A stretch of 64,000 nt of DNA from Hymenobacter negativus (GCF_017571495.1 NZ_JAGETZ010000012.1:124001-188000), one strand, 5' to 3'. Shown: positions 15,774 through 23,991, numbered from the stretch's first letter. The notes: generated from the letters alone by a model not told the origin. Numbers and translations: made by a program.

Positions 15774-17213
15774 CTACCGAATCAGCGCCACTTTTACTTT
15801 TTTACCTTTCACTTTGGCGCCCTGCATGCGGGCCAGCACTTCCTCGGCCTGGGCCTCAGGTACGGCTACGAAGCTGTGGTGGTCGAAGACTTCGATGCGG
15901 CCCACGGCGTCGCGCTCTAGGCCGCCCACGCTCACGAAGGCCCCGGCCAAGTCGCCCCGGCTGATTTTCTCGCTTTTGCCGGCCGATACGTGGAGCGTGA
16001 CGGTGCTCGGGCGTGGGGCTTTGGGTGCGGCAGCGGGCAGGGCTGGTGGGCGCAGACCGGTCCATTGCACGTTTTTGGCGGTGGGCCACTGCTGAATCTT
16101 CTGCTGCTCGTAGGGCGTGACGAGCAGGTGGGCGGTGCCGGTAGCGCCGGCGCGGGCCGTGCGGCCCGCGCGGTGCTGGAAAGTATCGGTTTCGTGGGGC
16201 GGGTCGAACTGCACCACGGTGTCGAGGTCGTTCACGTCGAGGCCTCGGGCAGCCACGTCAGTGGCCACCAGCACGGTGGCCGAACCGTTACGCAGCTTCA
16301 TCATGCTCTTGTCGCGCTCGGGCTGCAGCATTTTGCCGTGCAGGGCTTCAGCGGCCAGGCCCCGGCCGCGCAGAAAGCGCGTGAGTTCCTCTACCCGGTC
16401 GCGGGTGTTGGCGAAAACGAGCGAACGGCCGGCCTCGGGCTGGCTGATAATATGGTAGAGGGCAGCGGGCTTCTGGTCGGCGGCGCTAAGCACGTGGCCG
16501 CGCAGCACCAAGCTTTCGGGCAGGGTGGTGGCGTTGGAGCCGCCCACGTTCATCACGCGGGGCCGCGTCAGGTACTCACGCACCAGGCTCAGTACTTTAT
16601 CCGGCATAGTGGCCGAGAACAGCAGCGTTTGCCGGCGTTGTGGCAGGCGGCTAATTATCGTCGCCATTTCCTCCTGAAAACCCAGTTCCAGCAGCTTGTC
16701 GGCCTCATCCAGCACCAGCACTTTCAAGCGGTTGGGCACAATGGTGCGGCGCTCCAAATGGTCGAGCATACGGCCGGGCGTGGCCACCACCACGTGGGGC
16801 ATCTGCTGCAGGCCTTTCACCTCGTCGCGCATGGCGTGGCCGCCATAATAGCCAGCCACCCGCAGGTTGGGAATGTGCTTGCCGAGTCGTTGCAGGGCAT
16901 CGCGCACCTGCAGCACCAGCTCGCGGGCCGGCACCAGCACCAGCGCCTGCATAGTAGCCGAGGTGGGGTCAACCTGCTGCAGCACAGCCAGGCCGTAGGC
17001 GGCGGTTTTGCCCGAGCCGGTGGGGGCCTGCCCGGCCACGTCCTGTCCCTCAAGGGCGGGGGCCAGTACCAGCTGCTGTACAGCGGTGGGCTGGGTGAAA
17101 TTTAGTTCGGCCACGCCCGCCAGCAGGGCAGGGGAGAGGGCGAAATCGGCGAATTGGAGGTCAGGCTTGGGCGCGGGCGCAGCGCCAGCGGCGGAGGTAT
17201 CAGGAGTTTGCAC
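15774..17213 (-). CDS. dbpA: DEAD-box RNA helicase DbpA-like
   Basis: 479 aa from GTG at 17213. Helicase motifs in order: Q motif (FTQPTAVQQ), I APTGSGKT (about 60), Ia PARELVLQ, Ib TPGR, II DEAD (about 165), III SAT, then the RecA2 motifs (VFANTRDRV, TDVAARGLD, HRAGRTARAG). The C-terminal 75 residues match the DbpA RNA-binding domain (VTLHVSAGKSEKISRGDLAG to KVALIR), which in E. coli targets hairpin 92 of 23S rRNA, so a role in large-subunit assembly is likely. It follows the YihY gene by 27 bp; a TACCTTTG box sits 4 nt before the GTG, suggesting a leaderless mRNA. Confidence 0.92.
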   Translation of the reverse strand: MQTPDTSAAGAAPAPKPDLQFADFALSPALLAGVAELNFTQPTAVQQLVLAPALEGQDVAGQAPTGSGKTAAYGLAVLQQVDPTSATMQALVLVPARELVLQVRDALQRLGKHIPNLRVAGYYGGHAMRDEVKGLQQMPHVVVATPGRMLDHLERRTIVPNRLKVLVLDEADKLLELGFQEEMATIISRLPQRRQTLLFSATMPDKVLSLVREYLTRPRVMNVGGSNATTLPESLVLRGHVLSAADQKPAALYHIISQPEAGRSLVFANTRDRVEELTRFLRGRGLAAEALHGKMLQPERDKSMMKLRNGSATVLVATDVAARGLDVNDLDTVVQFDPPHETDTFQHRAGRTARAGATGTAHLLVTPYEQQKIQQWPTAKNVQWTGLRPPALPAAAPKAPRPSTVTLHVSAGKSEKISRGDLAGAFVSVGGLERDAVGRIEVFDHHSFVAVPEAQAEEVLARMQGAKVKGKKVKVALIR

Positions 17214-17217
17214 GACA

Positions 17218-17225
17218 CAAAGGTA
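17218..17225 (-). promoter_or_regulatory. -7 box TACCTTTG directly before dbpA
   Basis: Perfect Bacteroidota -7 consensus on the minus strand. It ends 4 nt before the GTG start, so transcription should begin at or within the start codon. No clear -33 TTG at normal spacing. Confidence 0.5.
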
Positions 17226-17240
17226 GACGTTGCGCCTGAG

Positions 17241-18191
17241 CTAGCGTTCCTCCTCCACGTTCACCAGTCGGTAGCGCACGGCTGTTTTCTTGGGTCGAAT
17301 GTCCAGGCCAATCCGGTGGGCATACGCCTTCGTAAACGCCGCTCCGAAGTAGAATATCATGGCGCAGTAGAACACGAACAGCAGCACCAGCACCAAGCTG
17401 GACGCCGGCCCGTATACCGGTCCCAAATCGCGGGCCACCAGCAAGTGCCCCAGCACCACTTCGCCTAGGCTGATAAGCAACGCCGTGAGCGCCGCGCCCC
17501 GCGTCACAGCGCGCCAGGGCACTTTGGCCAGACTCAGGGTGCGGAAGGTGATGCCAAACCAGGCCGCCAGAATCAGCCAAGCGATGACGGCATTCAGCCC
17601 GCGAATGATGAAGTAGGTGAAGGTCGCGTCGAAGTCGTGAATGCTTTCGGCAAAGAGGCCCAGGGCCGAATCGGTACCAAAGGCCAGCAGCGACAGCACC
17701 GCCGTGGCCAGCAGAATGCCCGCCGAGCGGGCCCGCTCCCGCAGGGCCTGTGAAAATTGCCCGGTGCCGCGCTTCGGCCGGATTTGCCACAGTTGATTGA
17801 GCGAGTGCTGAATAACCGTGAACAGCGTGGTGGCTACAAACACCAGAAATGCGAAGCCCGCCACCGTCACCAGCCGGCTGCGCATGGGGTCAGCCACGTT
17901 CATCACAATCTGGGCCACCAGCCCGGCTGCCGAAGCGCCCACCAGGTTGCTGATTTTTCCCAATAGCAGCTGCCGCACCATCGACGTGGAATAGAGCGAG
18001 CTCAGCAGCTGAATAAGAATAATGAGGATGGGCGGCAGCGCAAACGACGTGAAGAATGCCGTGGCCGCGCCCAGCCGCAACGGGTCGTTCTGGCCCAGCT
18101 CGCGGGCAGCACGGTGCAGCAAAATGGGCAGCTCGCGCCACCACGGACCCGGCAGCTCGGCCGGCGAATCTAACTTTGTCATAACACCCAA
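17241..18191 (-). CDS. YihY/BrkB family membrane protein
   Basis: 316 aa with about six membrane segments (FFTSFALPPILIILIQLLSS, LVTVAGFAFLVFVATTLFTV, AGILLATAVLSLLAF, YFIIRGLNAVIAWLILAAWF, GAALTALLISLGEVVLGHLL, SLVLVLLFVFYCAMIFYFGA). The family motifs are seen in QLWQIRPKRG and FYFGAAFTKAYAHRIG. YihY proteins are inner-membrane proteins formerly annotated as RNase BN; their role is poorly defined and no catalytic motif is visible. Starts at 18191, 91 bp from a divergent DUF2062 gene; probably co-transcribed with dbpA. Confidence 0.9.
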   Translation of the reverse strand: MGVMTKLDSPAELPGPWWRELPILLHRAARELGQNDPLRLGAATAFFTSFALPPILIILIQLLSSLYSTSMVRQLLLGKISNLVGASAAGLVAQIVMNVADPMRSRLVTVAGFAFLVFVATTLFTVIQHSLNQLWQIRPKRGTGQFSQALRERARSAGILLATAVLSLLAFGTDSALGLFAESIHDFDATFTYFIIRGLNAVIAWLILAAWFGITFRTLSLAKVPWRAVTRGAALTALLISLGEVVLGHLLVARDLGPVYGPASSLVLVLLFVFYCAMIFYFGAAFTKAYAHRIGLDIRPKKTAVRYRLVNVEEER

Positions 18192-18282
18192 GGGGCAACA
18201 TTCTCGGGCTCATCCGTAAAGAAGAAGCCCCCCGACGAAGGTACGGGCTGCCGAATAGCCCGGTTCACTGCTCACATGCTTT

Positions 18283-18816
18283 ATGTCGATTCCCGAAACT
18301 GAGCCGCTCCCGGTGGCTGCCCCGCCCCGCTCCTGGCTGCGCCGCCGCGTGCTCGACCCCTTTCTCGACCTGCTCAAAGCCGGCCTCTCACCTGAGCAGC
18401 TGGCCCTGACCATCGGTCTCGGGGTAGCGTTTGGGCTGGTGCCGCTTTTTGGCGTTACCACTGTAGTGAGTGTAACCACTGCCCTGCGGCTGCGCCTCAA
18501 TGTGGCCGCCATGCAGCTGGCGGCCCACCTCATGAGCGCCTTTCAGCTGCTGCTGCTCATCCCGTTTCTGCGCGCCGGGGCCACCATCATGGGGCAGGGT
18601 GATAAGGTGAAGCACCTCACCGTAGAACGCATCCGCTATCTCATCGACCACGACGGCTGGGCAGCGGTGGGCAAGCTGCTTTGGCGCGCCGAGCTGGGTG
18701 CCCTGCTGCTATGGGTGCTGCTGGCCGTGCCGCTGGTCGCACTGCTGTACTTCATCCTGCGGGCGGTATTCCGGCGGGTGCTGGCCAAGCAGGACGCAGT
18801 TATCAATCAAGGGTAA
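18283..18816 (+). CDS. DUF2062 domain membrane protein
   Basis: 177 aa. A cytoplasmic Pro/Arg-rich N-terminus is followed by GLSPEQLALTIGLGVAFGLVPLFGVTT, the characteristic DUF2062 segment, then LNVAAMQLAAHLMSAFQLLLLIPFLRAG and a final hydrophobic hairpin (LLLWVLLAVPLVALLYFILRAVFRR). These proteins are small inner-membrane proteins of unknown function, sometimes fused to glycosyltransferases. Divergent from YihY. Function unknown. Confidence 0.85.
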   Translation: MSIPETEPLPVAAPPRSWLRRRVLDPFLDLLKAGLSPEQLALTIGLGVAFGLVPLFGVTTVVSVTTALRLRLNVAAMQLAAHLMSAFQLLLLIPFLRAGATIMGQGDKVKHLTVERIRYLIDHDGWAAVGKLLWRAELGALLLWVLLAVPLVALLYFILRAVFRRVLAKQDAVINQG

Positions 18817-18862
18817 CAGATGCCCCAATTTCTCACTCCTTCATTAAGAAGGTATTTGGGAT

Positions 18863-19199
18863 TTAGGCGGGGCATAGTTGATTGAGGCAGATGGTTGAGT
18901 GGGCAATCAGCAGCCACGCTTCATGGCTGGCGGGGGTAAATTCGTAGTCGACGGCCAAGCGCCACGAACTGGCTAGCCGCCCGCCGTGCGTTCGACCACC
19001 CAGCGCTCCACGGGCATAAAGCCGCGAATGCTCGGCGGGCGGCTAGCCAGTTCGTGGCGCAGGCCCAAGGCCTATAGGTGGGCGGCAACGCCACCGCGGT
19101 AGCCATTGTCGGGGAGCACCGTGGCCAGGCCCCATAGTTCCGTGCATGGGCAACAGCGGTCGCATACCTTGCCACTGCGAGTCAGCAAGCGATTGATAG
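18863..19199 (-). pseudogene. IS5-type transposase remnant
   Basis: On the minus strand one can read ELWGLATVLPDNGYRGGVAA, then a stop (TAG), then GFMPVERWVVERT, a second stop, and after a frame change LAVDYEFTPASHEAWLLIAH followed by STICLNQLCPA and a TAA at 18863-18865. This is the end of the DDE domain of IS5-family transposases (RWVVERT...RRL..DYE). The piece normally found between ERT and DYE (FAWLxxxRRL) is replaced by an inverted copy of nearby sequence. No functional protein possible. Confidence 0.75.
18961..19058. repeat. 26-bp perfect inverted repeat inside the transposase relic
   Basis: 18961-18986 and 19033-19058 are exact reverse complements separated by 46 bp. The arm begins GCCACGAACTGGCTAGCCGC. 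One copy fits the transposase reading frame; the other replaces expected coding sequence and introduces a stop, which points to a template-switch event. Confidence 0.9.
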
Positions 19200-19420
19200 C
19201 TGTCAACCATAAAGCGTCCGGGAGCCTAGAAACTCCCCGCACAACTTACGGGCTCGTTTTTATTTGCCCAGCCTACTTATCCCAAACACCCTCTAAGGTT
19301 CTTCGAACACCTACGTTCTTCCATCAGTCATTAAGCCAAAGCCATGTCCTCCGCACTGCCAGGGTCTTGGTATAAGTGCTAATCTAAGCCACATAAGCCC
19401 CATCAGTCGTTTGCCGCACC

Positions 19421-19524
19421 AAGCGCGTGTTTGAATTTTGGCAAAAAGGTATCCGGAAGGTCATGCCTGCTTCGACAAGCGGATGCTAGATGTGACCAAA
19501 ACTAAAAATTCCAAACACGCGCTT
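19421..19524. repeat. MITE-like 104-bp element with 13-bp perfect terminal repeats
   Basis: AAGCGCGTGTTTG at 19421-19433 is repeated inverted at 19512-19524, and the similarity extends inward with gaps (AATTTT tracts). The interior has no coding capacity. The right end overlaps the stop codon (19523-19525) of the surface-protein gene. It could be a non-autonomous element or an IS remnant. Confidence 0.5.
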
Positions 19525-21052
19525 AGCGTTGGGCCTGGGGGCTGAGCAAGGCTTCCAGGCGGCGCAGGCGCTCTTCCAGGTCGGCTGCGGCGGTAGCGGC
19601 ACCGGCTGGCTGGGTAGCCGAGCGGTTGTCGATGCGTCGGACCTGTTCCCGAAGCCGGGCGTTTTCCTGTTGTAGCGCCAGCACTTGCCGGTAGAGGGCC
19701 TGGATGGCAATAAGATTGACCCCGTCGAAGTCGGCTTGGTTAATAGTCGAGTCGTTGCCGATGCGGCCCACGGCATCGCGGCCGAAGGCCTGGTAGAAGT
19801 CCTGGGCCATGGGGCCGTAGTGACGCATGGTGCCGGGGTCCTGGCCCCGGTAGTTCCACGAACCCAGCCGCAGGCGGTTGATGCGCTCCAGGAAACGGTT
19901 GCCGTCGGCCAGCACGACCCGCTCTTTTTTGGTGGAGTCGGAAATGACGGTCCAGGAGTTGCCGCCGGCTGCTATCTGCACGCCGATGTTGGCGTTGATG
20001 TTGGTGAACAGGCGGTAGCCGCCGACGTAGCGGGCTGCAAACTGGTTGCTGGCCGTGCTGGTGAAGGTGTTGGTCGAGCTGGCGTCGGCAGCCACGAAGG
20101 TGCCGGTGAATCCGTTGGAGCTGCTGCGTTGGCCCAGGGCCACGGAATAGTCGTTGAGGGCGTTGGTTCGGTAGCCCAAGGCCACGGCGCCTTGTCCTGC
20201 GGCCCGGCAGGTATAGCCCGCAGCCAGGCTGCAGAAGCCGCTAGCGGTGTTGGCGGCGCCCAGGGCCACGCTGCCAGTACCGCTGGCGGTGTTGTTGCTG
20301 CCCATGGCTGTGCTGGCCGTGCCGCTGGCGGTGGAGCCGTCGCCGCTGGCGAAGGTGGCGAAGGACGATGCCGTGACGTTGTTGCCAAAGGCCTGGGAGT
20401 AGAAGCCGACGTTGGCATCGTCCCACTGGGCGCCGGAAACTTCCCCGGCGCGCAGGGCGGCTTTGTAAGGATGCCACATCAGCCGCAGCCCGGCCCCGCT
20501 GGCCGGGATGATGCCGTAGCCCAGGTTGCCGGTGGCGAGCAGGCCGGCGTCGGCGTTGTCGAGGCGCAGGCCGTAGGGGAAGCCAGCGGCAGGGCGACCG
20601 GCCGTGCTGGTGCTGCCGATGCGGACCAGGCCATCGGAACTGACGCGCAGGCCCACCGTGCCGGGGGTGGCAGCGGTGCCGCCCACCAACTGGTTGCCGT
20701 TCAGCACAATGTTTTGGGTGGCCACGTGGTTGCCCAGGTTGTCGCCGCTGGCGGCGGTGGGCAGCAGCGTCCAGGAGCTGCCGCCGTAGAGGTAGAGGCC
20801 AGCGGCGGCCCCGGCGGGGCTATCGGTCTGGTACACCAGCAGGCCGGGCACGGGGTTCTGGATGGCTTCGCGCTGCGTCTTGGTCAGGCGCGGCGGCAGG
20901 AAGCCCTGGGGCGTGGTGGCCGGGTTAGGAGCCGATACGTCGAGGACGGCGGAGCTGGCCGGGGTGGTGGTGCCGATACCGACGGATTGGGCCCGGAGGA
21001 CGGCCGGTGTGGTCAGCAGCAGGGCGGTGGCGAGGAGTACGGGTGCTTTCAT
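19523..21052 (-). CDS. Surface protein with YadA-like head repeats and S74 endosialidase-chaperone domain
   Basis: 509 aa, signal peptide MKAPVLLATALLLTTPAVLRAQ. Residues 24-80 hold a conserved Bacteroidota opening (SVGIGTTTPASSAVLDVSA). Residues about 215-310 are YadA/Hia-type head repeats with the 14-15-residue AxG...A(V/T)ALG rhythm (TASGTASTAMGSNNTASGTG, SVALGAANTASG, GAVALGYRTNALND, YSVALGQRS). Residues about 375-465 are an intramolecular chaperone domain of the S74 family (SDSTKKERV, LGSWNYRGQ, HYGPMAQDFYQAFG), followed by a coiled coil (ALYRQVLALQQENARLREQV). S74 domains trimerise fibres and self-cleave. Likely a trimeric surface fibre. Confidence 0.87.
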   Translation of the reverse strand: MKAPVLLATALLLTTPAVLRAQSVGIGTTTPASSAVLDVSAPNPATTPQGFLPPRLTKTQREAIQNPVPGLLVYQTDSPAGAAAGLYLYGGSSWTLLPTAASGDNLGNHVATQNIVLNGNQLVGGTAATPGTVGLRVSSDGLVRIGSTSTAGRPAAGFPYGLRLDNADAGLLATGNLGYGIIPASGAGLRLMWHPYKAALRAGEVSGAQWDDANVGFYSQAFGNNVTASSFATFASGDGSTASGTASTAMGSNNTASGTGSVALGAANTASGFCSLAAGYTCRAAGQGAVALGYRTNALNDYSVALGQRSSSNGFTGTFVAADASSTNTFTSTASNQFAARYVGGYRLFTNINANIGVQIAAGGNSWTVISDSTKKERVVLADGNRFLERINRLRLGSWNYRGQDPGTMRHYGPMAQDFYQAFGRDAVGRIGNDSTINQADFDGVNLIAIQALYRQVLALQQENARLREQVRRIDNRSATQPAGAATAAADLEERLRRLEALLSPQAQR

Positions 21053-21074
21053 AACAGTAGGAAAAAGTGGCCCG

Positions 21075-21082
21075 CAAATATA
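21075..21082 (-). promoter_or_regulatory. -7 box TATATTTG upstream of the S74 surface protein
   Basis: TATATTTG on the minus strand, 22 nt before the ATG at 21052, agrees with the Bacteroidota -7 consensus. No TTG at normal distance was seen. Confidence 0.4.
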
Positions 21083-21139
21083 AGATAGGCTAGCTAAGTA
21101 CCTGAAGAGTAAAGCGCCAAGCCGCCGTAGGGGAAGCTG

Positions 21140-21389
21140 GGCACCGGCGTAGTTGCACTAGCTGGCGAAGTAGAACAGATGGGCAACGGGTTCACTTCAC
21201 CCTCCGGCCCTCTCAAGGAGTGCATTCAACGGCTTCGTCCCGGTAGCCAAAAGCTGGGTGGTGGAACGCACTTTCGCCTGGCTGATAGGCTTCCGCCGCT
21301 TGGTCATCGACTACGAGTACATTCCGGCTAGTCATGTGACCTGGCTGATGCTGCCCAACACGACCCTCTGCCTGAATCGAATGCTCTAA
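21140..21389 (+). pseudogene. Second IS5-type transposase remnant
   Basis: From 21228 to the TAA at 21387-21389 the plus strand reads GFVPVAKSWVVERTFAWL, IGFRRLVIDYEYIPASHVTW and LMLPNTTLCLNRML, a well-preserved C-terminus of an IS5-family transposase. Upstream (about 21140-21227) a different frame gives LAGEVEQMGNGF, so a frameshift is present, and the N-terminal two thirds are missing. The sequence directly after the stop (21390-21408, TCTCAAACACCCTACTAAAG) resembles the terminal repeat of the relic at 18844-19297. Confidence 0.75.
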
Positions 21390-21417
21390 TTCTCAAACAC
21401 CCTACTAAAGCATTGCG

Positions 21418-21945
21418 TCAGAATGCCAGCAGGGCTACTGCCTGCTCGTGAAGCAGCTTGCGGGAAAGGTCATGGTTGAGGCCGCCCTCGGCGTTCAGGT
21501 CCTGGTTGATGAAGGGCAGGCGCACGCGCTGGGGCAGTACGCTGGCGCCTAAGTACATCAGCACATCGGTGAGGTGGGCCATGGCCAGCAAACCGCCCTG
21601 CCCGCCGCTGCTCAGGCCCACCAGCGCTGCTTTTTTGCCCTGAATTCCACCCGGATAAGTCAGGCCATCAATAAACGCCTTAAGCACACCGGGGAAGGAA
21701 GCGTTGTATTCCGGTACCACAATCACCAGCTTCTCGCCCGCGTCCAGCATTGTGGCCAGGTTGTTAAACTCCGGGTGGTTGCCAACATTGTGGTAAAGAG
21801 CTGTTGCCGTGAAATTCTCGGGCAACTCGGCCAGGTCCAGAATCTGGCTGCTGGCGCCCAAGTCCGCGAGGATGGTCTGATAGTAGTTGGCAATGCGACG
21901 GGCGCGGGAGTGGGGCCGGTTGGTACCAGCAAGGATGGTTATCAA
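21418..21945 (-). CDS. NAD(P)H-dependent FMN reductase, flavodoxin-like
   Basis: 175 aa of the NADPH-dependent FMN reductase family: phosphate-binding loop AGTNRPHSRARRIA at the N-terminus, VIVVPEYNASFPGVLKAFID (the P-E-Y-N flavin loop) near 75-95, and ALVGLSSGGQGGLLAMAHL. It should reduce FMN or quinone-like compounds in the cytoplasm using NAD(P)H. It stands alone, transcribed towards the transposase relic. Confidence 0.9.
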   Translation of the reverse strand: MITILAGTNRPHSRARRIANYYQTILADLGASSQILDLAELPENFTATALYHNVGNHPEFNNLATMLDAGEKLVIVVPEYNASFPGVLKAFIDGLTYPGGIQGKKAALVGLSSGGQGGLLAMAHLTDVLMYLGASVLPQRVRLPFINQDLNAEGGLNHDLSRKLLHEQAVALLAF

Positions 21946-22540
21946 AACGAGGCGATGCTAAAGAAGAACGGCGTGAAGCTATGTTACTAACTCAACAGCT
22001 ATACCTGAAGTTATGAACCCAGGGAAAGTTACCCGTTGGGGAAGTAACGCGCTCAATAGGCACAGTAAAAAGCGGCACTCTGGCCTTGGTTTTACCCTTG
22101 CATTCCTACGGATAGAAGTAAGCTCATCCGCATCTTGAGGGAAGAAACTGATGCGATGGAGTAGGAGATGAGAATTATTGAACTAATCCCAGAATGGGAA
22201 CTAAAGAGGAGGTTTGCTATGAGATTTATCGCTATTGTCTATTACTTGAAATTTTGCAATATTATTTTGTGTCATTTGTATGCGTTTAACCTTGCAAAAT
22301 AGTGACTAAGATAAATAAAGCGGTATTTTGCCAAGAATTTCTTAACCTCGTCCTTATTCCAAAAATTGGAATTTTAAAACTTTAGACTGGTAAAATCAAT
22401 CGTTTGTGTTCTAAAACACTTGATTCATCGAAAACCGATTAACGTCGCTATTTTTTGCCCGTAAACTTGTCAAACAGTACGAGTTCAAAGCCTGTGCTGG
22501 CCGCCATAATCGTTTTCAATTTCCTCAATTCTCTTTCAAT
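21946..22540. other. AT-richer intergenic region without recognised gene
   Basis: About 595 bp, visibly richer in A+T from 22170 onward than its surroundings. It contains short palindromes (ATTCCA/TGGAAT at 22356-22372) and must hold the promoter of the 22541 gene, but no convincing open reading frame or RNA gene was seen. Confidence 0.5.
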
Positions 22541-23245
22541 ATGGCATTAACTGCTCACCCATTTCACCCCGTTACCCAGGAGTTGCTTCCCGGGTACCGG
22601 GACGCCTATCTCCGGGGCGACTTGTCGGGTAAGAACACCGAACTGGTGGACGCTTACCTAAAGGCCAATCCGGACAAGGGCGGCGAAGCGTTTCAGCGCT
22701 TCCACACCCTCAAAGCCAAAGGCCACGATGTCCGGCCCGTGGGCTGGCTTCAAAACCAATTTGACCTCATTCGCACCGAGCCGGCTCGTTTCCGTCGGCG
22801 GGCGGGCTCCATCGTGATGGTGGCCGCTTTGCTGAGCGGTGCCGCTTTCGCCAGCAACAACCTGCACAGCACGGCTAGTGCCACCCTGCCTTCGGGCATG
22901 GTAGTAGCCGCTGTCGGTGAGGACCTGACGAAAGTAGCCGATGCGCCCGAGGCAACCGTTGCCGTTACCAAGATGACGACCGTAACCGGCCGCATTCTGG
23001 ATGAGAATGGCAACCCGCTGATTGGCGCTACGGTGCTTGATAAAGCACGCGGCCGTGGCGTAAGCACCGATGCGCAGGGAAATTATTCCCTGACGGTGCC
23101 GGCCAACCAGACCTCGAAGCTGCAAGTAGGCTACGGCGGTTACAGCGAAGAAGACCTGCAAGTGCAGGTGAAAGGCTACAGCGTGCAAAACGTGACGCTG
23201 GTGCCCCAAGTAAAGGCCAAGAAACACCATTGGTGGCAGTTCTAG
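22541..23245 (+). CDS. Anti-sigma-like membrane protein with carboxypeptidase-like regulatory domain
   Basis: 234 aa. Residues 1-85 are a soluble, presumably cytoplasmic segment (LLPGYRDAYLRGDLSGKNTELVDAYLKANP) that resembles the N-terminal part of Bacteroidota anti-sigma-like proteins without an obvious zinc motif. A single membrane segment follows (AGSIVMVAALLSGAAFASN). The C-terminal 146-225 is a carboxypeptidase regulatory-like beta-sandwich (TTVTGRILDENGNPLIGATV to LQVGYGGYSEEDLQVQVKGY), normally the entry module of TonB-linked proteins. A link between periplasmic sensing and the cytoplasm is plausible, but no sigma factor gene lies nearby. It ends in basic-aromatic residues (KKHHWWQF). 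Confidence 0.65.
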   Translation: MALTAHPFHPVTQELLPGYRDAYLRGDLSGKNTELVDAYLKANPDKGGEAFQRFHTLKAKGHDVRPVGWLQNQFDLIRTEPARFRRRAGSIVMVAALLSGAAFASNNLHSTASATLPSGMVVAAVGEDLTKVADAPEATVAVTKMTTVTGRILDENGNPLIGATVLDKARGRGVSTDAQGNYSLTVPANQTSKLQVGYGGYSEEDLQVQVKGYSVQNVTLVPQVKAKKHHWWQF

Positions 23246-23472
23246 GCACCTGATTTTCTTTCGGGACACTCTGTTTTGGCGGCAGCATGCTCTGAAGAAG
23301 GATACGGGGGCCGGAGCGGGCTTTGCCCATTCCCACCTGCATTGATTAGGACGCTTCACTAACCTCTGATTCGCTTCGGCACCTGGCCGGCAATTTGCGA
23401 AAAGAGCCCTTGCTGAAGCCCTTGTATTGCCGAGTGTTTTCCCGAGAAAAACTGCTTCCTCTTGTCTGACCG

Positions 23473-23480
23473 TATATTTG
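23473..23480 (+). promoter_or_regulatory. -7 box TATATTTG upstream of roadblock-like gene
   Basis: Matches the TAnnTTTG consensus 88 nt before the ATG at 23569, in a 323-bp gap that otherwise shows no feature. Confidence 0.4.
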
Positions 23481-23568
23481 GCTGGCCGGGTGGGGGGAAG
23501 CAGAACTGCCGGGCTGCCATAGCCGGACCGAGAAGGCACCGCCGGAATATCATTGCTACTGACTCTTT

Positions 23569-23991
23569 ATGAATTTACCATTTTTTAATCGACTGCCTTT
23601 AAAAAAGATTACCGTTGCAACCGACGATGAAATGGCAAAGCGCTCCAAAGAAGTAATCGAAGGCTTATTGCATGACTTGCCCGACCTGCTCATGGCTTGC
23701 GTGGTAAACACGCAGTCGGGGCGCGTGGTGGCTTCTTATACAGTTAGTGCTGCTTATAACCCCAATCAAATTAGCCTGCGCAACGCCAAGCTGCTGCGCG
23801 TTATGGACGAAGCCCTGGCAGCAAAAGCCTGGGCCGGCGGTCCGCTTACCGATATATCCGTGATTTTAGAAGACCAGCTGCACCACCTGCGCCCCATGAA
23901 CGACGGCAAATGGTATTGCTTCCTGGCCGTACACACGGCCGATGCCAACCTGGGCATCGCCAAAGAAATAATGCGTCGACACACAAGCTGA
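23569..23991 (+). CDS. Roadblock/LC7-like small protein A
   Basis: 140 aa, no signal peptide. The order is an N-terminal helix (EMAKRSKEVIEGLLHDLPDL), strand LMACVVNTQSGRVVASY, a helix (LRNAKLLRVMDEALAA), strand DISVILEDQLHHLRPM, strand WYCFLAVHTADANLGIAKEI and a last helix. This helix-strand-helix order with a Gly-containing turn after the first strand is what a roadblock/LC7 domain shows. It aligns along its length with the next gene (DLP-LL, VVxTxSGxxxASxT, LxDQLHHLxP, VHTADANL/VNARDTNL, AxEIM). Roadblock proteins regulate small GTPases such as MglA; none is encoded here. The assignment is by pattern only. Confidence 0.55.
   Translation: MNLPFFNRLPLKKITVATDDEMAKRSKEVIEGLLHDLPDLLMACVVNTQSGRVVASYTVSAAYNPNQISLRNAKLLRVMDEALAAKAWAGGPLTDISVILEDQLHHLRPMNDGKWYCFLAVHTADANLGIAKEIMRRHTS

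Larger units (their letters stand above)
18844..19297. mobile_element. Shortened IS5-type element bounded by imperfect terminal repeats
   Basis: The left end 18844-18861 and right end 19280-19297 form an imperfect inverted pair (14 of 18 positions agree by eye; right end TCCCAAACACCCTCTAAG). The minus strand between them encodes the C-terminal part of an IS5-family transposase with several lesions. At about 450 bp it is roughly half a normal IS5 element, so an internal or N-terminal deletion has occurred. Inert relic. Confidence 0.65.

Noticed and set aside
15990..17105. 371-codon plus-strand frame opposite dbpA
   Set aside because: Shadow of the helicase gene with a His/Gln-rich, domainless translation.
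19685..21088. 467-codon plus-strand frame opposite the S74 protein
   Set aside because: Gly/Ala/Val-rich translation mirrors the repeats on the other strand; no start context or domain.
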